In this document: positions 13,820 to 28,029 of the stretch, piece by piece | How the letters are laid out: the number at the start of each line of letters is the position of its first letter | How positions within the stretch are numbered: the first letter of the stretch is position 1 | DNA from: Portunus trituberculatus | Taxonomy: Eukaryota > Arthropoda > Malacostraca > Decapoda > Portunidae | DNA: 64,000 nt | Reading direction: 5' to 3' | Assembly (NCBI RefSeq): GCF_017591435.1 | Contig: NC_059285.1 | Coordinates: 25,897,813-25,961,812, forward strand | The notes under the pieces: model-generated | Database searches by the model: none | What the model saw: the letters and a program-made list of their open reading frames with translations, nothing else | Told to the model about the DNA's origin: nothing | Position numbers and translations under genes: made by a program

Positions 13820-15373
13820 ATGGCTTCCACTCAGTTTAACGTTGAAGATTTTTGTGCCGACCCATCTCTGGAACAACTTAAATATGCTAATATAAAGAAG
13901 GACCAATGGAAGACCATCGCTAAACATTTTGATGTTCCCATCACGTCTCAGATGACTAAAGAGGTCATTAAGAATGTAGTTGTTGAACATCTAGTGCAAG
14001 AAGGTCAGTTGCTAGGAAATGCCATAGAAGAGTTAACTCCCATGTCAGCCTCTACGAGGACTATAATACACAGTCCCCAGGAAGAACAGGAAAAGAGTAG
14101 GATAAGTCAATGGGAAATTGAGAAGCTTAAACTAGAATACCGGATGCATGAAAGACAAATGCAACTACAGGAAAAACAAATGCAACTACAGGCAGAAAAA
14201 GAAGCGAAAGAAATGCAACTACAGGCAAAAGATAAAGAGAGAATTTCAGTTACAACTTAAAAGGCAGGAGAAAGAGTTAGAAATTCAGGAGTTAGCCCTA
14301 CGAAATGACGCTAAGTTTAGAGGGGAAGAAATATATATAAAGAAACAGTTAGCAAGCTTTAATCCTGCTACAGCTGCTCCGCTAGTTCCCCCTTTTGATG
14401 AATCTGATGTTGACGGGTCATTTCGCGCTTTTGAGAGCATTGCTAATAGGAATAAATGGCCCCAGGATCAGTGGGTGTCTCTCCTTGTCCCTAAGCTAGT
14501 AGGAAAAGCTTATAGGGTATACAACGGCCTTAGTGATGAGGTAGAATATGAAGAGATCAACCTTTAACATTCTAGACGCCTACTCTATCACTTCTGATGG
14601 ATACAGACAGCAGTTTCGAAAGTATGTGAAACCAGAGTCTCACACCTATGTTGAATTCGCTAGTGAGAAACTAAGACAATTTAAGAAATGGTTAGCCGCT
14701 CTTAACATTACCACCTTTTCGGAGTTGCTCAATCTAATGGTCCTGGAAGAATGGAAGAACAATTTACCATTTAATATTCTGAGGCATGTGGAAGAACGGG
14801 GAGAGAGTGAGCTTATGTCTGCCGCTAAAGTGGCTGATGTGTTTGCTTTGTTGATGGGATCCCTGGGTAGTAGAGGTCGTGGTTCACTGTCTAATGTTAG
14901 GTCCTCCTTTGGGGAAGGTTTTGGGGGTGCGGGTGGTAAGCCAACCGGATTCTCGCCAAATGCATATAATTCCCCCTGGTGTACATACTGTAAGAAGCCA
15001 GGACACACGATCCAGAAATGTAGACACCCAAATTGCAAGGGTTCTCAACGTCAACTTTCTTTTGTGTCCTATAGACCTAACACATTTGAGAACAAGAAAC
15101 CAGTGGCCCTAGCTAACCCTGTCAACTCTCCTCTAGAACTTTATGACTCGTACATGTATCAAGGTAAAGTGTCCCTGACTGATGGTAAAGACAAGGCAAT
15201 AAATATCAAGGTTTTGCGTGATACAGGTGCTGCCCAATCCATCTTAAGGGAAGATGTCATCCCTAACATCAAACAGGCTTTCACTGGGGAGAAGGTGATC
15301 CTTACAGGTCTCGAATCACAGCTCTCCTATCCCTTGGCTAATATTAGCTTACAGTGCCCGTTCATTTCAGGAG
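13820..15373 (+). pseudogene. gag and protease start of copy A
   Basis: ATG 13820 opens a gag protein with a helical MQLQEKQ-type repeat region. The reading moves +1 near 14245 and +1 again near 14560; the last frame runs to the LINE junction. It holds a CCHC knuckle (CTYCKKPGHTIQKC, about 14985-15030) and the retropepsin signature RDTGAAQSIL (about 15217). The first two frame changes are also in copies B and C. Unlike copy C this copy has no third break at the ERGESEL position (14800). Confidence 0.8.
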
Positions 15374-15826
15374 ACCTTCCTCTGCCGGATTGTGGTACTC
15401 AGTATATCCCCTGAGTGTCCTGAAAGTCCCATTCCTTATCATAGTTTCTTGTAGGAGTACCACGTCAATATTTAGTTTCCTCATTTCTGCTGTTAGCATA
15501 TGCTTATTTCCTGAGAGTCCTCGTATGTTCCATTGTAGGAGTCTAATTGGTATTTGTTCGTCTTCCGTTGTTCTTTCGGTCTCACTGAGAGCCCCAGGGC
15601 CGCCTTCTCTTTCTCTATCGCCGCTGTTGCTGGTGTTGTCCCTGCCGGAAGCATCCGGGTGGGTTGTTGGGGTGCTGGTGTTGGGGCTGGTGCTGGTGCT
15701 GGGGTTGGTGCTGGGGTTGGTGCTGGTGAACTCTTGGCTGTCTTGGGCGTCTTCCTCAGTTTTTTCCTTATAATTATTGTCTGCAAGCTGTGAGAGCTTG
15801 TCTTCCTGGATCTCGTGTCCCATCAT
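15374..15826 (-). pseudogene. LINE-2 ORF1 tail and ORF2 endonuclease start (truncated)
   Basis: An open frame whose first half is a Ser/Thr/Pro-rich linker and whose second half is the beginning of an endonuclease: LLQWNIRGLSGNKH followed by IDVVLLQETM, the usual N-QWN and QET motifs. It ends in the join to the LTR element, which adds the residues LLK. The true ORF2 start cannot be fixed. Confidence 0.7.
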
Positions 15827-15839
15827 CGAGGCGAGTGCT

Positions 15840-17091
15840 CCGGCGAAAGACGTGAAGAGATCCTTTAGCTCGGTTTTCGTTAGTTTGATCTGTTCTTCGG
15901 TATTATGTTGTTGTGCCGGTGATTCTAGTCGTCTGCGTGGTTCGTGGTGAGGTTTTGGGCGTCCTGTGCCCTAGCCAAGACATGGGAAGTCTTGATCTGT
16001 TAACATCTCCGTCTCTGGCTCGTTGGTGGTCTGTTCCAGTTTGCGGTTTCCCCATGTTGAGGTTGCGGCAAGTGCTGGGCGATGATTCACCATGAATTGC
16101 ATCTGGGTGTTTTTTTGTGAGCTTACCAGAGTTCTTCGTGCTTCGCAGCTCTTGCTCCATGCCAGGTGCTTCTCGCCACAATTGGGACATTGTTTGCTTG
16201 TCATTTGTCCTTCTTTGTGTTTCGTTATGCACAGTTCTGTCTGGTGCTGCCCTGAGCATACTCCACAGCGTGTCTCGAGGGTACAATTGTTTTTGTGGTG
16301 TCCGAACTTTTGGCAGTTGAAACAACGAAATAGCTCGCGGCTGAAGGGACGTGTGTAAAACGTCCCCCAGCTGCCCAGTTCCAGAGCACCTGGTAAAGAT
16401 CCCTGTACCGTGATCTCCACCTGCCTCGTTGCCTCCCCTGTAGAGACTCAGCATCTCTGTGCTTCTAAGACCAGTGGATGATCTAGAATTGGCTTGAGTG
16501 TATCAAGATCGGGTATTTTAGCAGTATGCCTTTGCATGTGTCCTGTCCTGTTGCTTTCAGTTCAACAGGTTTGCCCTGTACTGTACGCAAGTTCATGAGC
16601 TTTGTGAAGGTTTCCTGATCCGGAGGAGAAACCATAACATTCCCAGACAGTAGGAATTTCATCCTCATCTTTGGAGTTTCCAAGTTTTTCTCTATGATTT
16701 CTGCTAGGTGAAGGGCTGATTCGAACCCCTCGGTGCGAGGAATGAAGACTTTCGGAAAATCTTGGTGCTGGGGTCTTGTCTCTGGAGCCGGTGGAGGTGA
16801 TTTTGCAGTGTCGCTGGCTATGGTTGACTCGAGACGCGGTTCTTCTTTCTTCTTCTGTTTTCCCACCGTGGTCCATGTTTGTACTTCTGCGGTGTTGGAG
16901 TAGCTTTCCTGGGAGTTTTCTTGGTTGGAGATTCTTGCTTTGCTCTTGCATTGTTCCAGTTCTTCTCCGTCGGAATCTTCCGTGTAGCGTCTCTTTGTTC
17001 GGTCCAGACTCATGCAGCGAACAGTGCGTGGAACTGTGTTTTCCGTTCTTGAGGTCTTCCTGTCTGGGCTTGCCGTTTTGTGACGTACCAT
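15840..17091 (-). pseudogene. LINE-2 ORF1, gag-like zinc-knuckle protein
   Basis: Starts MVRHKTASPDRK at 17091, with a low-complexity charged N-terminus and an RRM-like stretch (IEKNLETPKMRMKFLL, VMVSPPDQETFTKLMNL). A frame break near 16480 precedes three zinc knuckles (CFNCQKFGHHKNNC, CGVCSGQHQTELC, CPNCGEKHLAWSKSC). One in-frame stop follows LTDQDFPCLG (about 15970), after which the same frame is open into an ORF1-like tail and on into the endonuclease. Expected role is RNA binding in the LINE particle. Confidence 0.75.
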
Positions 17092-17773
17092 CGTTATATC
17101 TTATTTCCAAGTATTTGCCGAGTTCCAAGAAGTTAGCCTACAAGGGGCCGAGACCCGACTTACAACACAGCTAAGATGGCCCTGCCTTGCAGTTGGCGGT
17201 TGCTGCAGACAACCCGGCTTCTAAAAGCCGTCGAAATTGTCCCGCCTTGCGAAACAGCTATGACAAGGAGGTTATGGAAGGCCCTCCAAAACAAACTTGT
17301 TCTTCCTTTACCTGGCCCCGCAACTGAGGCTGGACCCGCACGCTCACGGGCTTCCTCAGGGCATCGCAGGCTGCCTCTGCTTCAGGAGTTCTGGGGGCTT
17401 TTAAGGTCCCCCAACCCCTTCACCCAGAGGCGGTGAAAAAAGAAAATTGGAGAAGTGAGAGAGACAGAGGGAAGGCCGAACAGCCCACCTCTATGGCAAA
17501 ACACACCGGTTTCCTCGGTCACAGGGTCTGTCCCAATCTGATATTCCGTGCGGGAAACTCGTGTATGAAATGTTCTAGAGGCGAGAAGGGCCAGAGGGTA
17601 GGAAAAACGCTGGAACAGCGCAGCGTTATGTCTATAATGTTTTGCCTCCTGGAGTAGAGGTCTTTCTGCTGCTGTGTAGAAGATAGCTTCAATGCTGGCT
17701 GTTGTGAGCCTGTAATGCTTTGTAGCACTCGGTGGGTAAGAACATCTTCTTACCGATGCAGGAGCAGGAATGG

Positions 17774-21315
<3,542 letters not shown>

Positions 21316-21815
21316 NNNNNNNNNNNNNNNNNNNNNNNNNNNNNNNNNNNNNNNNNNNNNNNNNNNNNNNNNNNNNNNNNNNNNNNNNNNNNNNNNNNNN
21401 NNNNNNNNNNNNNNNNNNNNNNNNNNNNNNNNNNNNNNNNNNNNNNNNNNNNNNNNNNNNNNNNNNNNNNNNNNNNNNNNNNNNNNNNNNNNNNNNNNNN
21501 NNNNNNNNNNNNNNNNNNNNNNNNNNNNNNNNNNNNNNNNNNNNNNNNNNNNNNNNNNNNNNNNNNNNNNNNNNNNNNNNNNNNNNNNNNNNNNNNNNNN
21601 NNNNNNNNNNNNNNNNNNNNNNNNNNNNNNNNNNNNNNNNNNNNNNNNNNNNNNNNNNNNNNNNNNNNNNNNNNNNNNNNNNNNNNNNNNNNNNNNNNNN
21701 NNNNNNNNNNNNNNNNNNNNNNNNNNNNNNNNNNNNNNNNNNNNNNNNNNNNNNNNNNNNNNNNNNNNNNNNNNNNNNNNNNNNNNNNNNNNNNNNNNNN
21801 NNNNNNNNNNNNNNN
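21316..21815. other. Assembly gap of 500 N
   Basis: Exactly 500 N. The right contig begins at the TGAG that marks the end of module X, so the assembler broke where X copies diverge. Confidence 0.99.
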
Positions 21816-22053
21816 TGAGCGTTTAGGCTGGCACTTATTTAAATACGGTTTGCCGGTGCCCAACCTTGCCTTACGATTGGACAGGAATGACGTAAGAGTG
21901 TTCGACAACCACAAAAAACTCCCCCCCCTCCTAACCATTACAACATGTCATGGGTAACTCAAAGAAATTGAGGCAGGCGAGAGGGAGAGAAAGAGGAAGG
22001 AAAGAGAGAAAAGAAAAAACACAACAAAAAAATAAAATAAAAAAAAATAAAAA

Positions 22054-22110
<57 letters not shown>

Positions 22111-22115
22111 CACAC

Positions 22116-22198
<83 letters not shown>

Positions 22199-22999
22199 CA
22201 GAAGGATCCCACCGACAATTCTAGATGATTTTTTTTTTTTTTTTTTTTTTTTCGTTTACATGATTTTACCGGATATGTGCATAAATCGCAAAATTAGAAA
22301 ATGGAGTGATTTTCGCGCGTCCCCCCCCCCCCATTGTCTCGACCCCCCCTCCCAAATTTGATTTGGTTAATTTGCATAGATTTGCATAAAATTTCCATAA
22401 ATTAGAATAAATTAGCAGAAACATTGCATACATTAGCCCCTACCGAAAAAAAAAAAAAGTTGACAATTTCACAATATAATTATTTCAAATGCAAGGGCCA
22501 CCAACAAATAGCATAAAAATAGTAATATATACACAGACACACTTTAGCAACTACGATCCACAAAAAAAAAAACATTATATTTTACATACAAATAATATGA
22601 TTTCTCAAATAAACCTGACATCAGCAAAGCAACCATTTTAGATTCTAAGGTCAAATTAGGATGGATGGATCATGTAAAGATAGCAATCGATCATTTCATT
22701 CACCCAATACCCACTGCAACATCGCCTAGACAAATTGTTAATCAGATTATTATAGTCTGAAGATCACTTAGACGTTGGCATTTTTGGGAATTTCTCGGCC
22801 TGCGGCGTTGCTGGGCAAATTAAAGGATTAGAGCCTATGTGTCAACGAGAACCTTGCTCCCCACACACCATGGATTAACACGGTCACTTTGACCTGTGAC
22901 CTCACTCGGTCACCCAGAAGGATGTGACAACGCTCGGAGGAAACGTTGTCAAGCATTGTTGTTGCGTTTGCAAAACCAATGCAAAATTTATTTAAAAAT
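21816..22999 (-). other. Non-coding repeat module X, copy 4, interrupted
   Basis: Same order as copy 3 with (CA)n, a short (TA)n and (GA)n at 22055-22195. Its MITE is broken after TTTATTTAAAAATA, where DNA transposon copy 2 begins. The remainder of X does not resume after that transposon. Confidence 0.85.
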
Positions 23000-23480
23000 A
23001 GGTGGGTCGTATAAAACTTTTTTTAAATTCAAAATTCCTGGGGTTGGAAAAATTTACTTGTGGTGAAAAAATAACTGTGTAAAATTTCATAGTCCTATCT
23101 CAAAATCTTGAACCCCACATCGCCTTCAAAGTTTGAGTTTTTAATGAAAATATAGTATTATTGTATAATTTTTAAAACGTATTTTATGCATGAAACTTTT
23201 TATGCCTTGAGTCCTAAAATATGGAATAAACTTTATGAAACTTGTATAAAAAGTTTCAACGAAATCCTTTGATATTCTTTACTTCCACAATTTGACTGAA
23301 TATATGCAAAAAATGCATTTTTTGTGTTTTTATAGCATTTTTAAAAAATATTTTAAGCGTGAAAATTTTAATGTCTGGGGTCATATTATTTTAAGTTAAC
23401 TATATTTAACTTATATAAAAAGTTCCAACAAAATCCGTTTACTTTCTTTACTTCCACAGTTTGAACGAAAATATGTGAAG
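23000..23480. repeat. Left terminal inverted repeat of copy 2
   Basis: Pairs with 26110-26605. The internal sub-repeats share the sequence around TATAAAAAGTTTCAACGAAA and ACTTCCACAATTTG, so each arm holds two possible transposase-binding blocks. Confidence 0.8.
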
Positions 23481-23608
23481 AAGTAGCCTACTGCCTAAGT
23501 GAGTGAGTTACCCTCAGTCTGTCATCTCACTCCCTCAGTGTTCCGCTAGCTGTCGTGGTGTGAGGTCTGCCTTAGTGTGTTACTGAAGCAACCGATTTCA
23601 ACTACAAT

Positions 23609-24623
23609 ATGGCTGCTGAGAAAGAAACGCCCATATCACGATCGAAGACTAAATGTCCATTACTTGGAATGCCTGAATCCCTTAAAGAAGATGTTCTTCC
23701 AACAGTTGCAGACGTGCTAAAGCACTATTTGCATTTGCATCATACTTTGAAAGTCAGCAAGAAAGAGCCCCAAGGGCTTGTCACAAAAGTAATTGATGAT
23801 GTGCTTCGCATATGGGAGCGAAGCTCATTGCCAACAATTTCTAAACAGAGAGCAACAGAGGTGTTCCAGAAGCATTTTCAACAATATAAAAATTTGCTTA
23901 AAGTTCCTGTCAAGCGCCGCAATACTGATAAATTCAAAGCTAATGCAGCATCATTTGTGAACAAATCTGAAACCCTGTTTGATTTAGCTACATGTAAGTG
24001 TTCGAGGTTTGATAACTGTAACTGCACATCAGAAAGAAAAATCCCCTACCAAGAACAATGTTTTCTACAAGATCAAAGAACAACACGTGAAATGTTTATC
24101 AGTCATGCCATTGACAAAGCTTCATCTCTCAAAAAGCGCAGAATCTTAGATCGTAGATCAAAAGACTATTGTGAGGTGCTTGCCAAAACCTGTTGATTCT
24201 GAATCCCTAGATGAAATAGTAATGCTCTCTTCCTCATCAACATCAGATGAAAATGAGGATTCCTGCGCCTCTGACTTTGAAAGTAGTTTACCTAATTATA
24301 TGAAGGAAAAGAAAGGTGTAACTGAAATGAAGAAAGTGCAGAGAAATGTGTCTCTGTCAAACTTTGCCGTTGCTTGCGACAGAGTTGGAGTTTCCAGCAG
24401 AGCTGCAGCGACAATTGCTTCAGCAGTTATTGACGATCTCACTGTTGGAAATGAAATGCAGGTGATAGATAAAAGCAAAGTAATGAGAGCAAGAACTAAG
24501 TCCAGGAATGAAGCTTTGGCCTCCATTGATTTCAGCAACATAAAAAGTATATACTTTGATGGTCGTAAAGATTTGACTCTAAAGCTCAAGGAATCAAATA
24601 ACAAAAAACAAGGACAGAAGTGA
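23609..24623 (+). pseudogene. Transposase-like protein, N-terminal part (copy 2)
   Basis: Same protein as 1679-2689 on the minus strand. The frame from ATG 23609 is broken by one extra T near 24170 (copy 1 reads through here), then continues 24171-24623. It ends at the TGA just after AAAAAAC. The Cys cluster CKCSRFDNCNC is at about 23995. Start chosen because MAAEKETP is the first ATG after the inverted repeat in both copies. Confidence 0.7.
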
Positions 24624-25861
24624 CTGAAGAACATGTGACCCTCATCGCTGAACCAGGCAACATATATTTAGGGCATATAGTACCAAACAGCGGGAGTGCA
24701 AGGGATATTGTAAAGTCTATTTTATCATTCACAGAAGAAAATCACATTGATCTTGAAAACATTGAAGCAATTGGATGTGATGGAACAAATGTCAATACAG
24801 GATGGAGGGCTGGAATCATCAAGAGATTGGAGGAACATTTGAAACGACCATTACACTGGGCTGTGTGCCAATTACATGCTAATGAATTACCTCTCAGACA
24901 CTTGCTTGTTCAGCTTGACGGAAAGACCAGTGGTCCACAACAGTTCACAGGACCTATTGGCAAAGCACTGGCTAATATTGATAATTGTGAAAACCTCCCA
25001 ATTGTTCAGTTTTGTGCTATTCCATCAGAAGATATTGCTGTGAGTGATGACCTCCGGCAAGATCTCTCCTCTGACCAGAAATATCTACTTGACTTATATT
25101 TGGCTGTGTCTAAAGGTGAATGCAGTTCTGCAGTGGCAGCTCGCACTCCTGGTAAAATGGCACATTCTAGGTGGCTGACAACAGCTTCTCGAGCCCTGCG
25201 GCTTTATGTATCATCAGAAGAGCCAAGTGATAATTTGAAAAAAATTGTCAAGTATATCATGTTTGTGTATGTTCCTGTATGGTTCGCTATTAAATGCCAG
25301 CCAACTATTTCTCAAGCTGCCCGACATGCATTCAAGATGATTAGCAAATGTCAACAAATGGAGGAAGATATCCAAGAAATTGTCATGCCTGTACTAGAAA
25401 GAAACTCTTTTGGGGCTCATTCTGAGAGCATTCTTGTTGCAATGCTAACGGATGACAATTTGTCCTACAAAGAACTAGCGTGGAGGCGGATTCTCAGGAT
25501 AAGAGAAGAAAGCCGTCCTACTGGTCGAGTTCGAACATTCAGAATACCAACTCTTAACAGGCAAGCAACCAATTATACAGAATTAATTGACTGGAAGAAC
25601 ACTCATGAACCAATATTCACTAAACAAATCGAAACTGATGAAATCAAGTCCATGATTAAAAGTAAGGAATTTCCCAATGACATCATTCCACCAATTCCAT
25701 GTCACACACAGGCAGTGGAACGCCATATCAAGATTGTGACCGAGGCATCTGCCTCCGTGGTTGGGGTGAAAAACAGAGATGGCTTCATTATGAATAAATT
25801 GAAGTCCAGAAGTGTCATGCCAAAATTCGACTCAAAATGTGACTTCAAATCATTAATGTAA
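24620..25861 (+). CDS. Transposase-like protein, C-terminal part (copy 2)
   Basis: 413 uninterrupted codons in the -1 frame relative to the N-terminal part; the frame is entered at GTG 24620 or by a shift upstream. Conserved motifs: EPGNIYLGHIVP, GCDGTNVNTG, CQLHANELPLRHL, TGPIGKAL, and HSRWLTTASRALRLYVS, which is lost in copy 1. Aspartates in DGTNVNTG and in the LDGKTSGP context could be catalytic, but I cannot assign a DDE triad. The protein probably acts on the long terminal repeats that flank it. No introns are needed. Confidence 0.65.
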   Translation: MTEEHVTLIAEPGNIYLGHIVPNSGSARDIVKSILSFTEENHIDLENIEAIGCDGTNVNTGWRAGIIKRLEEHLKRPLHWAVCQLHANELPLRHLLVQLDGKTSGPQQFTGPIGKALANIDNCENLPIVQFCAIPSEDIAVSDDLRQDLSSDQKYLLDLYLAVSKGECSSAVAARTPGKMAHSRWLTTASRALRLYVSSEEPSDNLKKIVKYIMFVYVPVWFAIKCQPTISQAARHAFKMISKCQQMEEDIQEIVMPVLERNSFGAHSESILVAMLTDDNLSYKELAWRRILRIREESRPTGRVRTFRIPTLNRQATNYTELIDWKNTHEPIFTKQIETDEIKSMIKSKEFPNDIIPPIPCHTQAVERHIKIVTEASASVVGVKNRDGFIMNKLKSRSVMPKFDSKCDFKSLM

Positions 25862-26109
25862 TATCAAAACTCCAATATGGTTGGGTGGTTGGGTTGGAGT
25901 AGGGTGGGACTCTATGCCGGTCGCCTCCACGTGGTGAGTCCTGGGGTGTTTTCTTTAAGCCATTATTCTCATATAATAATTAGCTTAGATAAAACATGCA
26001 GAGCACCAGCTTACATACTTATAAAATGCGTTATGAACATAAAAGTTCGCATTTTAAACTCATATAAGTACTACCAGCAACTAATGATTATATTTAAATA
26101 GTAGAATAA

Positions 26110-26603
26110 AAAGACACATTTTACATTATTTCATTTAAATTGTGAAAGTAAAAAATGATAAGTGATCTCGTTGAAACTTTTTTTATGACTTAAATATAGT
26201 TTAATTAACATAATATGACCCCAGGCATTAAACTTTTCACACTTAAAATATTTTTTAAAAATGCTATAAAAACACAAAAAATGCATTTTTTGCACATATT
26301 CACCCAAATTGTGGAAGTACAGAATGTCAAAGGAATTCGTTGAAACTTTTTATATGAGTTTAATAAAGTTTATTCCATACGTTAGGACCCAAGGCATAAA
26401 AAGTTTCATGCATAAAATATGTTTTAAAAATTTATACAATAATACTATATTTTCATTAAAAACTCAAACTTTGAAGGTGATGTGGGAGTTCAAGATTTTG
26501 AGATAGGACTTTAAAATTTTTACACAGTTATTTTTTCACCACAAGTAAATTTTTCCCACCCCAGGAATTTTGAATTTCAAAAAAAAGTTTTATACGACCC
26601 ACC

Positions 26604-26605
<2 letters not shown>
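26110..26605. repeat. Right terminal inverted repeat of copy 2
   Basis: Reverse complement of 23000-23480 with moderate divergence; ends CGACCCACC followed by CTAATATATA. Confidence 0.8.

Positions 26606-26610
<5 letters not shown>

Positions 26611-26643
<33 letters not shown>
26611..26643. repeat. Short (TA)n tract
   Basis: About 16 TA units between the DNA transposon and the 5' LTR of copy C. Confidence 0.9.
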
Positions 26644-26647
<4 letters not shown>

Positions 26648-27357
26648 ACGGCCCGCCCGTAACATGCATTACTACCATCACCTCCTCCGCTTGTTACCTC
26701 GTTCGCCACCTCTCCGCCTCCCCTTCCACGTCACCGTCTCGTGAACCTTCCACGTCACCGTCTCGTGAACCTTCCACGCCACCGTCTCGTGAACCTTCCC
26801 CGCCACCGTGTCGTGAACCTTCCACGTCACCGTTTCATGAAGCCCGGCTACTGTCCCGAAGTTGGATTCACGCGGCCCCTTTCGACTCAACCGAAAGTGT
26901 TGAGCCAGCTCTTGGTTTTCTGGATTGGGAGTTGAGATCCAAGCCTCAACCAGTGAACACAACGCCTCTTGGTTCTGCCGTGGGATCAACCATCACCCAG
27001 CATTTCACCACTGCGACACCGCATAAGTATCACTTCCCCTCGTCCGTGTTTTCCACATTGCCTCTATATAGGATTAGGATTATTGTTAGGTATTAAGTTG
27101 GGTTCTTTATTGTTGTATTTATTACTGTGTTATATGTATATGTGTATGTCATTTTCCTGTGTTTCATGTTATATATCTGTGTTTCATGTTTCTTGTTATA
27201 TATGTGTCAATTTCATTATGGGTTATTAAAATAGCTTTTTAAAGTGACCCCCTTTTGCATTTCCTCACCAGTTGAACCTGCAGTGTTTTTTTTTTTATTG
27301 TTATTGTTCACCGGCTCTCCGATGCCAATCTTACCAGTTTAACCGGTGAACGTAACA
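26644..27357 (+). repeat. 5' LTR of copy C
   Basis: 714 bp, TGTTAC...GTAACA. Near the start lies a 24-bp tandem repeat (about 26725-26840, five units around CCTTCCACGTCACCGTCTCG). Near 27062 is CTATATAGG, a TATA-like box. GGGTTATTAAAATAG near 27220 may be the polyadenylation signal. Confidence 0.92.
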
Positions 27358-27359
27358 AT

Positions 27360-27376
27360 TGGCGACCGTGACAGGA
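27360..27376 (+). promoter_or_regulatory. Primer-binding site
   Basis: TGGCGACCGTGACAGGA begins two bases after the LTR. The sequence is like the tRNA-Arg-type primer sites of some insect gypsy elements (mdg1/412 group); the tRNA itself was not checked. Confidence 0.65.
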
Positions 27377-28029
27377 CCATTATAACCCATGTTCAGTGTT
27401 CCATTTTTCCAGTGATTCTTTTTTTCTGTGATTGCTTGTGTTTCTGTGGTGTTGTGACTCTGATGTGTTTTTTTTTTGTGACTTACTCTGCGTGTGGTTT
27501 AAATTTACCTTTGTGCGATCAAGTGGTTCCTTTTGGGTTAAACGTGCTTCGTGACTTTCATTGGTATCGCATAGCAGTGGTAGAGCAGGAAACCAGGTAG
27601 AAAGGCGTGTTCACCGATAGCACTTATCTCTAGTTTTTGCACATAGGCAGGTGTGTAATAAGTGTTATCCAAGTGTTGGGATCATCATATGTTCATGCGA
27701 ACCCTCAATTCCCTCACTTCGCGGATAATTTTTCTCGCTAGTTAGAATCGGCCATTTTAACTAGTCTCTCAGACTAATCCGCCTCCTTATCAATAACAAG
27801 TCTCAGTACAATTCGCTTCTTACTCTCAAGTCTCGTAACTAGAGTAATCCGGATCCCTCTTAATGCCGTAACTCTCTAGTTTACCCCTCATTAGTGATTG
27901 TACTCATAAGTGTTTACTTAAGTATAATCTAGGTAATTTCCAAGGTTGCCTTTATTATCACTCTGCCAAGTTCCTCACTTAAGTAATTCGCTTATCATTT
28001 TTTTTGTTGTGGTTTAACATCTATTTAAT

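Larger units (their letters stand above)
15374..17773 (-). mobile_element. LINE-2: 5' part of a second Jockey/I-type LINE
   Basis: On the minus strand: leader (17773-17092), ORF1 (17091 to about 15840) and the start of the endonuclease, cut at 15374 inside GYTEYHNPAEEG. Its 3' end is missing, so this is not a simple target-primed insertion. The 5' end abuts the TATA end of module X at 17774. The same leader, without its first 184 bp, is at 10042-10544. Confidence 0.8.
23000..26605 (+). mobile_element. DNA transposon with long TIRs, copy 2 (plus strand)
   Basis: Starts GGTGGGTCGTATAAAA and ends with its reverse complement TTTTATACGACCCACC. The arms are about 480-500 bp (23000-23480 and 26110-26605), each with two diverged sub-repeats of about 170 bp (TATAAAAAGTTTCAACGA core). 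Target duplication is not provable because the flanks differ; TA or TTAA fits. Codes for the transposase-like protein in 23609-25861. This is the more complete copy, with one private frameshift. Confidence 0.85.

Noticed and set aside
15374..15800. Plus-strand glycine/alanine/valine-rich frames opposite LINE-2
   Set aside because: They mirror the Thr/Pro-rich linker of the LINE protein on the minus strand and have no features of their own.
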